Source of the DNA: Acanthosepion lycidas
Lineage: Eukaryota; Mollusca; Cephalopoda; Sepiida; Sepiidae
NCBI GenBank assembly: GCA_963932145.1
Contig: OZ010574.1
Span: forward strand, 64,766,378 to 64,830,377
Reading direction: 5' to 3'
Length of the DNA: 64,000 bases
Below the pieces are notes generated by a model. It saw nothing but the letters and a program-made list of their open reading frames with translations. It made no database searches and was not told the origin of the DNA. The position numbers and the translations under genes were made by a program. This document shows positions 52,581 to 63,585 of this stretch, one piece after another; the stretch's first letter is position 1, and each line of letters begins with the position of its first letter.

Positions 52581-53535
52581 GAAACAAAATGCAGTTGTAT
52601 GTGTCTTGCATGCAAGATACTTAGAAGAAAATATGGCTGATCCAAAAGCTACAATTTAAAAACAACCTGATCTTGTAGCTTAAAGATTTTGTGTGACAAA
52701 TTTGTGGCTTATGCAAATTTCCAAGCCTCAGCCACTTGATAAAATGAGCAAGAGAATATCAGAGGGGTAGCAGAGTCTGACAAGTTTTGTGGTTGGACTT
52801 TGGTTATGCCGTTTTACAGTAGTCTCATCAATTGTCATTGTAAAAAAAAAAAAAAAAAAAAAAAGGTACAACTGGTACTCCAAACAGATGTACCTTTTTG
52901 CAACAGTGTAGACATTATCACCTACATCATAAAGCAATATGGTACATAGAAAAATTCTGTCAGCACATGAAAATTGAGCTATATTAGCAAATATATTAAT
53001 GAGATTAGGTCATTAACCATTGCTATAGGTCAAGTACTCTTTGTATTAGATTACTGACATTGATGCATTTAGCATGGCAGTGTTTCCGTTTGTCACGAAT
53101 ATCTTTGTAAAAGAGTTTTAGACATTTGTTTTATAATTCTTTGGCGCATCAATTTACCATAATGTTGGCAAGTAATAAATCTTATTCATTATATAATTTC
53201 TTTTCCCCAAGAGACTGTGTTTGACGATTTCATTATATTAACAAAATCATTATTCATATTTATGTTACGAATAATTTAGTAAAACACAAGACGGACCACA
53301 GGGGAGAAAGTTATTTTTCTTTGCTTTCAGTTTGGAAAACGATGCCACTATAAATAACAAAACTTGGTGCTAATTTTTCCAAGTCTTGCAAGTTGAGACA
53401 AATTAAATTTTTTAATGACATTTTTTATTGATTATTTTAAATGGGATGAAATATTTGAAATCACTTTCTATATTTGATTAAGCTTGTCTCATTACTTCAG
53501 TGAAAGAAATAAAACTTTAAATAGCATAAAATGTA
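52581..53535. other. AT-rich DNA, no gene seen
   Basis: Contains a 22-base A run near 52843-52864. No repeat relation or coding motif. Confidence 0.4.
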
Positions 53536-53537
53536 TT

Positions 53538-53627
53538 TATACAGGGTGCAGCAAAAATACCTCCCATATTACAGTAAGACTAATGTCTTACCATTATATG
53601 GAAGATATGTCTGTGGCACTATTTTTT
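53538..53627 (+). mobile_element. transposon end fragment
   Basis: 'tatacagggtgcagcaaaaa' is the kind of end seen in Tc1/mariner-type elements and resembles the complement of the Mar-A end at 1612-1625 (cgcaccctgtata). It is cut off by the LINE tail that follows. Confidence 0.4.
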
Positions 53628-54330
53628 CTTAAACATTTTCACTCCAAGCAAGGCAATAAAGCCACTAAGACACAAGGGGTAACTGGGTAATTAGGAACAG
53701 AAACATTACTCTTTTCTCTTCTTGCTCATTAGTAATCAGGAGGACAGTAGATAGTCATTGACATTGCATTTAAATTTTTGCAGAATAAAGTTGAAAGGAA
53801 AGCATGGAGCTGTAAGGGAATTCCACAAGTGACAAGTGTGAGAAAAGAAACTATTAGCATTTTACATCTAGCCAGCTCGACTGTAAATTGATGAGATCTC
53901 AACACCAGTCTCGTACTGTGCTTGAATTAAAAAAATCTAGGTACTATATCGAAGAACTCATCTGAACAATTACCATGAAAATATTTATGAAAAAGAGACA
54001 GAGGAAACCTTAGGGAGATGGGAATGTAACTGAAGCCAAGCCACCAGGTAAGGACCAATAATATTGCTGATTTTTTTTTTTTTTTTTTTTTTTTAGATTT
54101 TATTAATGAGCTCAAGGTAAATAGCAGGAGAACCAGATAATGTGGCAACAATATTCTAAGCATGGATGAATGGTAAACTGACAGATATGTAAGATAGATT
54201 CTGGAGAGAAAAATTGTCCCAGTGAACCAACTTTCTTGGCAGCTGACTTAGCAGTAGATTCAATATAGTCTTTCCACTTCATGTCAGCTGAGATCATTAG
54301 CCCAAGAAAGTGCAATGAGTCGCTTTCCTG
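53628..54330 (-). pseudogene. family A LINE, C-terminal relic and 3' tail
   Basis: The minus strand reads 'MHFLGLMISADMKWKDYIES', 'TAKSAAKKVGSLGQFFSPES', 'TIHPCLEYCCHI', then after frameshifts 'SLFHKYFHGNCSDEFFDIVP'. These are the RT thumb and C-terminal region of Jockey-like ORF2. The 3' tail follows (plus strand 'aagcaaggcaataaagccac', 53648-53667). It is the family A copy that reaches furthest towards the RT. An A run on the coding strand (plus T run at 54069-54094) lies within it. Confidence 0.7.
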
Positions 54331-55740
54331 GCGGTTATCATCTTACATTCAGAATAATGTCCACATTTTTGTTATCAGAATGTTTCAGCCAATGTACCCC
54401 TCACGTATCTGTCAATCCAGGTAACCTTCAAGAAATTTGAAAATGCTTTTATTTAATCTATCTTGTCTAAGGATTATCTTGTTCTTATTTAGTAGTGCTC
54501 AGTCATCACTCACCCAGTTTTAATTGAGTTTGTGTTTATGTACTACCTGGCCCAGAGATTGGATAATAATTACAATGCCATTTGATGTAGGGGGAAAAAA
54601 AAAGCATTAAGGAATATACAAATGTGTTCTACCAGATCTGCTCTTTAATCTTTCTCTTGATCTCACCATAAAAGATTTATGTTTCTGTTTCTATCTGCCT
54701 TTCTATATTCTGCTCAGTCTCATATTTATCCATCCTATATATATATATATATATATAATATAAATAAAAGAGACCATATTTTAAATCTATATTTTCATCA
54801 TATATACAGTATCTATCATATATCTCATAAAACAATTTATCATATATACAATGATCATAAAAATATTTTTTACTATATAGCTACTGATTATTATCATTAT
54901 TAGATTTTAAATAAAATTTAATATTTACTTATCTTGTCCTTACTCAGTTTCAAAGAGATTACATTCACTCATCAGGAGACTTTTTTTAAAAAAATAAAAA
55001 AATTCAAAAATTTTACAATCACGGTGAGTGGATATAATATCTATGAAACTTTGAATAGGGACATTTTAATTCTATTATTACTATCAATGCTCATTCTGGA
55101 TATTGAATACTCGAAAATGTTATTTTCAAGAAATACCCTGGTAACCTGTATTGTTTTTCTTCTTTCACATGTTTTCCTTCTCCTCTTGTTGACTGATTTT
55201 ACAAATTCCTTCCCTCTTAATATTATCATGTTAGTTTCTGAAGATTATTATATTCCAGATGCTAATTTTATTCCAATTTCCTGTCTAATCCAAATCAAGT
55301 CCCTTCATTCCACAAGCCTATCACAGTGCAATTAAAGTAAAGGATATCACATAATGCATCTGATATTTTTGCAGCTGCAGGTCTTTATGAAACTTGGCAA
55401 TATCGGTATCTGTCGCTGTTTTGTTTTTCCCAAGGAAAATAGATTTAGCAGGTGGTTCGGAAATTCATCTGATCTTCATACTGCCAGGAATCTTGGATTT
55501 GTCTTGATGAAAACGTCCTCTTAGCCTTCCCTCAAAGAACCAGCATTTGATATGGATGATTGGCAAGGTTTTAAAGAAAAAGCAAATGCCCACAAGCCTC
55601 TTCTCTCTAGGGTTGGATTTTTGTGAAGAATCCTTGCAGTGAAAATCTGTTTAAAAATATTGTTTGTATATTGATTTGGTGGTCATTTGCAAAATAAAAA
55701 AAAAAAAAAATATTATTTAAAAAATTTGTAAGATATTTTA
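54331..55740. other. AT-rich DNA, no gene recognised
   Basis: A 133-codon plus open frame (54934-55335) is rich in Leu, Ile and Phe with a hydrophobic stretch (IVFLLSHVFLLLLLTDF). It has no recognised family and no supporting splice or promoter evidence. A TA tract lies at 54736-54757. Confidence 0.35.
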
Positions 55741-55764
55741 ACTTAATCTGACACATGGTCATTA

Positions 55765-55850
55765 TTACAAAACCCCCAGTGAGGATCGAACTCATTAGTA
55801 ATGAGTTGTGAAACTCCCTTGCTTTACAGCAGATGTCTTACCTTGCTTAA
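55765..55850 (-). mobile_element. tRNA-like relic
   Basis: The minus strand 'ATGAGTTCGATCCTCACTGG' holds a B box (GAGTTCGATCC). Upstream 'TCTGCTGTAAAGCAAGGGAG' may be the decayed A-box side. Probably a SINE head or tRNA pseudogene. Confidence 0.35.
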
Positions 55851-55920
55851 ACTAACCTGACACAAGGATATAAAAATAAAGCATATTCTTTAATTATTTT
55901 AAACTAATTTTCTCATCTTG

Positions 55921-56190
55921 GTTGTTATAGATGTTATTATAGATACAAAGTTTCAGCCAAGTACTCTCCAACCATCATCAGGTATGTATTATTTATCTGA
56001 TATGGAATATCATTGATGTTAGCTATTGTTCATTCCTTTTAAGCCAGTATTTCACTACTTGATCCAGGGATTAATCTTATGACTGCTAGATGACAGTAAC
56101 ATATTTTTTAACTAATTCTTATATGAGATATAAATGGTGTATTTTTGGAAACTTTATATTTAATGTCATTTAACGTCAGATGGTTTTGAC
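55921..56190 (-). mobile_element. tRNA-related SINE (family E), first copy
   Basis: It aligns with 57250-57520 in the same orientation: 'gccaagtactctccaaccat' versus 'accaagtactctctggccac', 'gttattgttcattc' and 'cactacttgatccagggatt'. The B-box side is 'ATCCCTGGATCAAGTAGTG' on the minus strand. Confidence 0.5.
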
Positions 56191-56204
56191 ATTTTTTTGT
56201 TAAT

Positions 56205-56345
56205 CATTTCATCGCAAACAAGGCTATATATAATGCCACTAGAATGCAGTGAGGGGAGGTTACTGAGGTGAAGTGAAGAAAAGGACAATAAAAGAACAGG
56301 ATTCAGGAAAACAGATAGCAATTTACATTGCATTTATTTTTTTGA
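56205..56345 (-). mobile_element. family A LINE 3' tail fused to mariner frame
   Basis: 'aatcatttcatcgcaaacaa' to 'agcaatttacattgcattta' matches the family A 3' ends, including the last codons KCNVNCYLFS. It joins the mariner transposase near 56340. Confidence 0.7.
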
Positions 56346-57049
56346 TTCACCAGAGCAGGTCTTTTTTTTCTCAAAGCTTGGTTCAAATGCTCTAATTGCT
56401 GACAGTATATTTGAGCATTAATTGTTGCATTAGGTGGTAAAAATTCAAAGTGGATTATTCCTTGGCAATCCCACCAGATTGAAAGAAGATCCTTTTGCCC
56501 ATGAAGTTCCCTTCTCGGCTGTGGCTGGGGTCCTTCACCTTTTACCAAGCCACTGTCTACGACTCTTAACATTTCGATAAAAATCCATTTTTCGTCGCCA
56601 GTCACAAGTCTATCCAAAAAAGGTAAAACAAGTTGGCGAGAATGGAGAGAAGAGCAGATGTCAACTCTGGATTTGAGGTTGTTTTCAGACAATTGATGAG
56701 GCACCCATTTTCCAAGTTTAGGAACTTTTCGAAGTTGAAGATGATGATGAACAGTTGTATGGTTTGAACTGAGAACCACTGCCAATTCCTCAACTGATAA
56801 AGCAGGATTTTCTTCAAGGGCTGCTTCAAGAAGCTTTTCATCAAACTCAACTGGACATCCAGTTCGATCTTCATCTTCAAGGGTGAAATCTCCACCTCTG
56901 AATTTTGCAAACCATCTTCTGCAAGTTCTTTCATTCACACATTCCTCTCCATAAACTGAGTGGATATTTCTAGCTGCTTTGGCTGCTGAGTTTCCTTTCT
57001 TGAACTCATAAAGCATTATGTGCCTCAAATGATTCTTGGGTACTTCCAT
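56303..57049 (-). CDS. chimeric open frame: mariner transposase N-terminal two-thirds fused to LINE C-terminus
   Basis: A 248-codon frame without stops. Residues 1-60 carry the first helix-turn-helix ('RHIMLYEFKKGNSAAKAARN', 'RTCRRWFAKFRGGDFTLEDE'). Residues 65-125 form the second ('ALSVEELAVVLSSNHTTVHH' to 'KLGKWVPHQL'). 'LVTGDEKWI' near residue 150 gives the first catalytic Asp. 'LLSIWWDCQGIIHFEFLPPN' and 'RPALVNQK' follow. A complete mariner transposase is roughly 340 residues and next carries the second Asp; here the frame instead ends with 'KCNVNCYLFS', the C-terminus of the family A LINE. It therefore keeps DNA binding but lacks two of three catalytic residues. The rest of the mariner is not found downstream. 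It may be a chance fusion or a DNA-binding remnant; expression is unknown. Confidence 0.65.
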   Translation of the reverse strand: MEVPKNHLRHIMLYEFKKGNSAAKAARNIHSVYGEECVNERTCRRWFAKFRGGDFTLEDEDRTGCPVEFDEKLLEAALEENPALSVEELAVVLSSNHTTVHHHLQLRKVPKLGKWVPHQLSENNLKSRVDICSSLHSRQLVLPFLDRLVTGDEKWIFIEMLRVVDSGLVKGEGPQPQPRRELHGQKDLLSIWWDCQGIIHFEFLPPNATINAQIYCQQLEHLNQALRKKRPALVNQKNKCNVNCYLFS

Positions 57050-57249
57050 GTTAGCAGGGTTTTAATCAAACAAAATTTAATTATTTGTTCTCTGAAATAA
57101 AATTTGATCAGTTTAAATGCATCTAAACATAAAAATAATGTTCAGCTCCATTAGACATTATAAAATACTCTTTAAATTTTGTTCATTTTACCAAAAAGTT
57201 AAAATTTCATAATATATAATTTTTGTTTAATTTTTTGAGATTAGTATTT

Positions 57250-57520
57250 TAAACTGTTATCTTCATACTTGTTGTCATAACATTTCAACCAAGTACTCTC
57301 TGGCCACCAAGAATCCCTTGTTGATTATTGTATTATTTTAATGCCAGTTATTGTTCATTCTTACTGATCCACGGTTTCACTACTTGATTCAGGGATTGAA
57401 CTCGTGTTCACTAAAATTACAGTAAAATATTTAATCAACCCCTATATCCACTAAGCTACCAGTGGTGTTTTTGTTGTCTTTATATTCAGTGTTAGATGGT
57501 TTCAGCATTTAGTTACTATC
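57250..57520 (-). mobile_element. tRNA-related SINE (family E), second copy
   Basis: On the minus strand the head has an A-box match TAGCTTAGTGG (about 57455) and a B box GAGTTCAATCC (about 57397). The body ends 'GAGAGTACTTGGTTGAAATG'. A direct copy is at 55921-56190, so two copies flank the mariner-LINE chimera. Confidence 0.55.
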
Positions 57521-58114
57521 ATGGTACTTTGAAGATTAAACTTACAACGACTTGTGAAGTTTACTTGGTGAACACATGACGGGCATTTAGTAAATAACCT
57601 TAGAATAGATGTAAAGGTAATATTATAAGGAAACAGTCAGCATTCATTCATTGAGTAGCCAGTGCTGCTCTCAGTTGAAAGTTATAAAATCTTGGGAAAA
57701 TATCATTGCTCTTTCCAGCAATCAAACAAAAAAAACAAATGAAGACCCTTCAAAATACCTAAACTATCAAGAAGTACTCCCTGCCAAAATTTTTTTTTTA
57801 TTAACTGCAAAATACTGACACCTATACAAAAATACTTCAACAGCCCTCTTTGAGAGTGTCAAACCCAAAGTCAGTCTAGAATTTTTAAAACTAATAAAAC
57901 TTTACCCCAAAATATAAAAATGAATCTTAACACCAACTTTTTGCAAAATTCATTAATTAGAAATAATAATGTATTTTTCTGTAGAATTTATAAAGTTAAA
58001 TTTAGTTATGATTAGCATATTGTATATGTTCATATTGGTTGTTCAGAAAATTATGAAAAATAAACCAGAAAATTAAAGCTTTTCCTTTAATATCCAGAAA
58101 AATTAACAAAATGC

Positions 58115-58148
<34 letters not shown>

Positions 58149-58765
58149 CCTCTCTCTCTTTTTCATAAAAATAATTTTCCATCATCCTTGAATCTAAGTG
58201 GGGTCAACTCAGAGAAATTCAACTATAATTCTTTACCCATTGCATAGTCAACAGAACTATAGAGCTACCCCATGTTGACATAAACAATTATGTTGGATGT
58301 AAATCTCAAAAAGGATTAATTGTATGCTCTTGTTATTATTCAGCATATTCTTTTAATATAGATGTCAATATATGGCACCAAACTAAGTCCTACCATTATT
58401 GCCAAGACAGAATTTCAGCTATAATCTCTCTAAGTAAAAGAATAACAACCTCATGTTTGTATATTTTTTATTTTTTTTTTTAAAGTGGGGAATTTGAGGT
58501 AATAGAAGATATTGATTTAAAATATCCCGGATTTGAAAAAATATACCTTTTGGCATAAGTGGCATTGTGGTTGTTAACTCCAATTACTAACATAGGCAAA
58601 GTGTTTAAGGATGTCCATTGCTTCAATGAATACCTTATATGGCTTCTTTATATGTTTAGTACTTCCATACTAACTACTAACACTTTTCCCAGTTACAATG
58701 ATTCTCAGCTTTCTCCTCAGCTTCCTCTATTATCAATGGCTACGTAATTTGGCTGATACTTTCCT
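57521..58765. other. AT-rich DNA, no gene seen
   Basis: Holds a T run of about 29 bases near 58120-58148. No coding motif. Confidence 0.4.
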
Positions 58766-58766
58766 T

Positions 58767-58769
<3 letters not shown>

Positions 58770-58798
<29 letters not shown>

Positions 58799-58808
58799 CA
58801 TACATGTA
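58770..58808. repeat. (TACA)n microsatellite
   Basis: About nine tetranucleotide units. Confidence 0.95.
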
Positions 58809-58904
58809 TATAAAAATCTCAGAACTAAAAATATATCTGTCAAAGGACGATATGAATAAAGATGAAAGGAAAACTTTTCTTAGTTAATGTGTTATGTTCT
58901 TTGA

Positions 58905-59095
58905 TAGACTTTATCAAGGCAAATGTAAGGATTTTATTTTGCAACAAGTATTTATAAACAGAAGTAAAAATGTAAGTTTTACAAAATTTTTAAATTTAAG
59001 AATGTTAATAACTATGCATCAGGCTAACTGAAAGTCAAGGTAAATTATGGAGGATGCGAAGTGATATAATTTAATGTCTAATAAACAAAACTGAG
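58905..59095 (+). repeat. dispersed repeat (family D)
   Basis: Aligns with 39930-40125: 'caacaagtatttataaacag', 'gctaactgaaagtcaaggta', 'aaattatggaggatgcgaag'. Confidence 0.65.
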
Positions 59096-59575
59096 TAAGT
59101 GTTGTTGATTTTTTTTTTTTTTCTTTTTTTATTATGATGTAATTACTATTTATATTATTTTGGTTTGGGATTAGTTTATGTATTTTAAATAATAGGTCTT
59201 GAATTTAACTATTTTCTCTTTATTTGAAAAATGTTTTATAGACATGTATGTTGACTTGGGAAAAGAGTATTTCTTTCAGGAAAGGAATTTGAGAAAATTT
59301 AGGGTGCAGATTAATATTTTGATAAGATTCAATAGCAGCACTCTCAAGAATTTTCCTTTTAAGTAAGTTACTTTCTCTTTTAATAAGTGTAGCATTCTTT
59401 AGATGAAAGTTGTTGCTGAATTTAATTCTCTGTATGACAGATTTGATAAGTTGTTGCACATAAGATGCTTGAAGTACCTTGGTGAAAGAAAATGCCTGAA
59501 TTCTTCCTTTAAGTGCTGTGGAAAGAAACTCCCAAGAAAACAGATTCTAGATTCCTAGGAAAATAACTTGGAAAA
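59096..59575. other. AT-rich DNA, no gene seen
   Basis: A 79-codon minus open frame (59220-59459) shows no recognised family. It is weakly similar in composition to the minus frame at 40.2-40.5 kb, which also follows a family D repeat. Confidence 0.35.
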
Positions 59576-59579
59576 TAAG

Positions 59580-59725
59580 GACCCACATTAGCTGAATAAA
59601 ATGTACTTATATTTTAAGATAATTTTGTGTAATTTTGCTAAATATATCTGTTAAAATGAGATGCTGGTGTTTTCATTTTTGCATAATTTCGATGAAAATT
59701 TATCTATCGCACCATATATATATAT
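59580..59725 (+). mobile_element. mariner-like 3' end fragment (Mar-A)
   Basis: 'aatatatctgttaaaatgag' and 'ttttgcataatttcgatgaa' to 'atcgcaccatata' match the end of the copy at 1.5-1.6 kb. It lies tail to tail with the minus-strand copy that follows. Confidence 0.6.
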
Positions 59726-59739
59726 ATATATTTATCAAA

Positions 59740-60300
59740 ATTACTTAAAAATATTTTGAAATGCTAAAGAGTAAATTTATTCAATAAAATCATCATTGGC
59801 TTCAACCACAGCTTCCAGACAATTTCAAAATCTCCTGCCACTCTTATGGATGGTTTCCTTGTTTAAGTTGGTGAATGCTGCCATAATCCTTGCCTTCAAT
59901 TCATCTTTGGTTTCACAAGGAGTTTTGATAGTCTCTCACACAACTGCACTCCACACATAATAATCAAGGGAGTTGCAATCTGGAGAGTTAGGTGGCCAGA
60001 TGTAAGAGGTGATATGGTCACAAAAATTGCCTGACAGACATGACTGGGTTCTCCTGCTTGTGTGGTATGGTACAGTCCTGTTGCCAGACATAAGGTCTTC
60101 CATCAGCCACCCTCTTGACCCAGACAGCAGTACCTCCTCAAGCCACTAGATGTAGGCCTCTGTATTGAGTCTGAAGTCCTCACCAACAAATTCAGTTCTT
60201 TTCACATCAGTCTCTGGGCTGCTATACCTTCATAATCACCATTTAGACTCATTCAACTCTTTCTGAATCCTCTGCACTGTCCTCAAATTAAAAAAAAAAA
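59740..60300 (-). pseudogene. mariner-like transposase relic (Mar-A), internally deleted
   Basis: From 60290 downward the minus strand reads 'LRTVQRIQKELNES', 'ETDVKRTEFVG', then after a large deletion 'EDFRLNTEAYI' and 'RTVPYHTSRRTQSCLSGNFC', 'DHITSYIWPPNSPDCNSLDY', 'YVWSAVV', 'IKTPCETKDELKARIMAAFT', 'NLNKETI' and 'LEAVVEANDDFIE'. 'NSPDCNSLDY' includes the last catalytic region. The order is that of a mariner-type transposase lacking its middle third, including the first Asp. The copy at 905-1625 has a different deletion, so both derive separately from full elements. Confidence 0.75.
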
Positions 60301-61325
60301 ATCTCTGAAATATTTGTATTGCAGCTTCCAGTGTGAATACCAAGCAGTACAGTATGCAGTGTCCAAATTTCTGGTGAAGTGAATTATGTCATGGTTGTCT
60401 TTATCTCACAGATGGTGTCCTATTGACCTTACTATACTGTGTAGTCAGCAAAAATAAACAATGTGCATGCACAAATTTAAAAAAAATAAATGGTGACAAT
60501 ATAAGCACATTTTATTTACCTAATTTGAGTTTTTATTTTCAAAGTTATCTAATCCAGAATCTTTTTTCTTGACAGTTTCTTCCCACTGTATGCAAAGGAA
60601 AAATTCAGGACATTTTCTTTCACCAAGGTACTTCACATATACAAGGTGTATCTAGAATGTATCCAGCCATTTTAAATGTCTTGAGAACTGGTGGCATGAC
60701 TTTAAATGGGGACCTTACTGTGCATAAGCAAATGGTCCTTCTCCTACTGGATTATGCATTTAACACCTAGATGTCTTTGAGTGAGCCCGTAGCTTTATGA
60801 TTACTGAGGGAATATATTTTTCAAGTTTTGTGTATATTTTCTTTTACTAAGTTATTGTATCCCTATGTCTATAAGCTGCACCAGAGTTAACTCCCTGTGA
60901 CTTCTGGCTTTTCCAAGAGGTAAAATCTCCTCTTGAAATTTAGGAGAATAAGATAAGGTAACAAATGGCAGTTCCAAAAGGGGACTTTGTAGATAGTTTT
61001 GGAAAGTGGAACGACTGCATGTAAAGCCTGAAGATATACACTCTGAAGAAAACTGAAATACTATTATTCTAGATTGGCTATTTTACCTGTTAAAATTGTA
61101 AATAGCTGATTATTTTCCAGGTAATTCTCTTATTATGAATTCTTTTTATTCTATAATATGCCATGTCCCACTAAGGCATGTGTGATCATGGTTCTCCATA
61201 ACTCCCTGCTCTTTGAAGCTCTAAGCAATGGTTGTTCCCTTACTATCTCTCCCAGTCCCTGTTCTATCATCTATTTGCACAAACTTATTAGGTATTGAGT
61301 TTTCTCTCTTGCCCATTTTTTACCT
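60301..61325. other. AT-rich DNA, no gene recognised
   Basis: 60.3-60.48 kb may continue the mariner. 'tacaaggtgtatctagaatg' at 60640 resembles the transposon-like end at 36021 (aaggtgtatcaaaaataatt). Confidence 0.35.
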
Positions 61326-61329
61326 TAAA

Positions 61330-61450
61330 TATGCCCTTTGAGTGCCAAATTCTCCAAGCCCTCTTTTCTCATTATGTGTCCCATAAATGTCAGCTCTCTT
61401 CTAAGTACAATTGTCTTTTTTGTATCCATTTTCCTTAAGTTAATAACACT
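61330..61450 (-). pseudogene. RTE-like LINE fragment
   Basis: The plus strand 'gtgccaaattctccaagccc' is the complement of the GLENL(A/T)L block. Next to it is 'tctcattatgtgtcccataa', complement of the GHIMR block. Confidence 0.5.
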
Positions 61451-61479
61451 GGAGAAGAAAGAACTATCAGTTGTAAGAG

Positions 61480-61915
61480 AGAGGTTGTTAGTAAAAGGAA
61501 CCACCCAAAATACAGGCTACAAATTGGAGATGTCAAAATCAAGCAAGTATATAAATTTAAATATCTCTGAAGTATTTTAACAGGGGATAGAAAATGTTAT
61601 AGCAAAATCCAATAGTGCACTGGTGTAACAAAATGCCTTCCAAAAGCTAAGCAAAGTATTAGGAAATAGAAAAATTTCATTAAAACAATGAAAAGAGTGA
61701 TGAACTGTAATAATGTAATATCAATCTTCCTATATGACAGGACATACTGAAGGAAAGAGGAATAGAGGGGACAAATGAGAAAATTAACTTAGGAGGTTGT
61801 GTAAAATGATGATAGAACAAGGATTGAAATGGTTAGTGAAAAGACAAACGTTGCTAAAAGATAGAAAGGATAGAGGAAGTTGTAGAGAGCTGATGGATAT
61901 GGTACATAAGTCAGT
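61480..61915 (+). pseudogene. RTE-like LINE, C-terminal relic with internal deletion
   Basis: The plus strand reads 'SKYINLNISE' (decayed), 'GDRKCYSKIQ', 'VTKCLPKAKQSIRK', 'NCNNVISIFLYD', then jumps to 'RTY*RKEE' and 'ATKDRKLWRADG'-like sequence. The block 'ECWTI...MWFYRRML' between is missing. It lies head to head with the minus fragment at 61330-61450. Confidence 0.55.
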
Positions 61916-62182
61916 ATGTGTTGATATATAATTCTATTAAATTTATAAAAAATGCAATTTGTAATGTTTTATGGGGTGTTTTTCCATAAAGAAACACAGT
62001 TGATGATGTTTTTTTCCATAAAGAAACACTTGTCATATGCCCTAGTCAACGAATGGGTTTATAAGGCGATTATACGCCGACCAGAAGATATATACATTAT
62101 CACATCTGTGGAGAGATACAGGCTATCTCTCCCAAATCATGACAATGGACAATTAGTTAACAAAAATATTTTAAAGACCACT

Positions 62183-63266
62183 GTTTGATTAGGATAATCG
62201 AACAATAATCTTTTCCCAGGTTCGCTTCGGTTTCAACATGAATACTGATCCACAATTCAAGGATGAACGATAAGGCTTAGCGAATTTTGTTACAAGAACT
62301 TTAATACGTACAGATATACAAAATATTAAAAGAAAATAAAATATAAGCATGAGTAAAAGCATCCGACGACCAGATCTCAAGACTTACGTTGGGATATCAA
62401 AATTCGCCTAACTCCAAATGGATTCAACTGAATCCAAACGGACAAAAATATAAGTATGAATAACTACGAATGCAGAAATCAACGCATAACCAAAAGAGAT
62501 GGGGTAGGGGTTACATATTATTATTTTGACATGTGGAAAGGTGTTTGTAAGAACATAATATTTATGGATGCATGTGTATCTTTCTAACATGGGTCCAAAA
62601 TATATGATTATTTATCTTTATATTCAGTTCTCTTTTTTTTATCATTGTCCTTTCTTTTCTCTCGCGTTTCCTCTTTCTTTCTTTTCTTGACACAAATATG
62701 ATTTCACACACTGTCCGGCTGTAACAGAGATATACACTTTCTTCCTCTCTCTGGTTTTCTTTTTTTCTTTCTCTCTTTCTTCTTCTGAATACAGTTCAGT
62801 TTCAAACACGACTCAACTGCAACAGGGATATACACTTTCTTCCTCTCTGGTTTTCCTTTTTCTTTCTTCTTTACATAATTCAGCTTGTAACAGAGATATA
62901 TACTTTCTTCCTGTCTGGTTTTCTTTCTTCAAATGCAGGCTGTATTCTCAGTGTACAAATTTCTCTGTGTCTTCTATGATAAACAACGCGAGCTATCGTC
63001 TTCAATTTGGGGTTATCGAACAGAAATACATGTTCTTATATTTCTTGTCCTGGGTTGCCTGGAATGAATCTGACAAGTTCCATCATTATCAAATGAGTCT
63101 CATCTTTCCGTTCATAAGTTATCAGTGTTTCAATTTCGAGTCTTGCTCCTTCAAAGACAAGACAGCAACTGACTCACAAGTAATTTTCTAACTCTCACGT
63201 GTCCTGCATTTTTCCAGCTTACATCAGTCCCCTGTCTAGCTTCTGTCTAGACATCTGCTGCTACAG
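62183..63266 (-). mobile_element. candidate solo LTR
   Basis: The segment starts TGTTTGATTAGG and ends CTGCTGCTACA on the plus strand, so the minus strand begins TGTAGCAGCAG and ends CCTAATCAAACA. The length of about 1.08 kb, TG...CA ends and composition distinct from the flanks fit an LTR. I did not find a target duplication or an internal gag-pol region. Three partial copies of a 70-95-base unit lie inside at 62711-62935. It remains a hypothesis. Confidence 0.3.
62711..62935. repeat. imperfect tandem repeat, three units
   Basis: 'gtaacagagatatacacttt' followed by 'cttcctctctctggttttct' recurs at about 62722, 62818 and 62886, with T/C-rich spacers of unequal length. Confidence 0.8.
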
Positions 63267-63449
63267 GTAATTGGGTCAGTCAATCTCTTGACTTGCTTTC
63301 CCAAAACGTCTCAAGACTTCCACATGACTTTTTCTGTTGCCAGGCGGAAATTAACCTTAATATATGCATGTATGCATGTTTGGGCTATCTGCGTCCGTCA
63401 CACACTGTTGAGTGTTTATTTTCTAAGAAAATGCAGATCATTTATATTT

Positions 63450-63585
63450 TTTAATCATTTCACCTCAAGGAAGACAAAGCTCCCCACACACAAGGTGTTA
63501 CTACATGTGAGAGTATATAAAAAAAAAAAATTAAGGAGAAAGAATAAAAGAACAGGAATTAAAGTTATAAACAAAAATAGTTCAT
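63450..63585 (-). mobile_element. family A LINE 3' tail
   Basis: 'aatcatttcacctcaaggaa' to 'acacacaaggtgttactaca' and 'aaaagaacaggaattaaag' match the family A 3' ends at 8.05 and 56.2 kb. Confidence 0.6.

Noticed and set aside
54934-55335. A 133-codon plus frame as a membrane protein gene
   Set aside because: It is AT-driven hydrophobic composition with no family motif, no clear start context and no supporting exons.
56602-56934. A 110-codon minus frame as a separate gene
   Set aside because: It is another frame of the mariner transposase DNA at 56303-57049.
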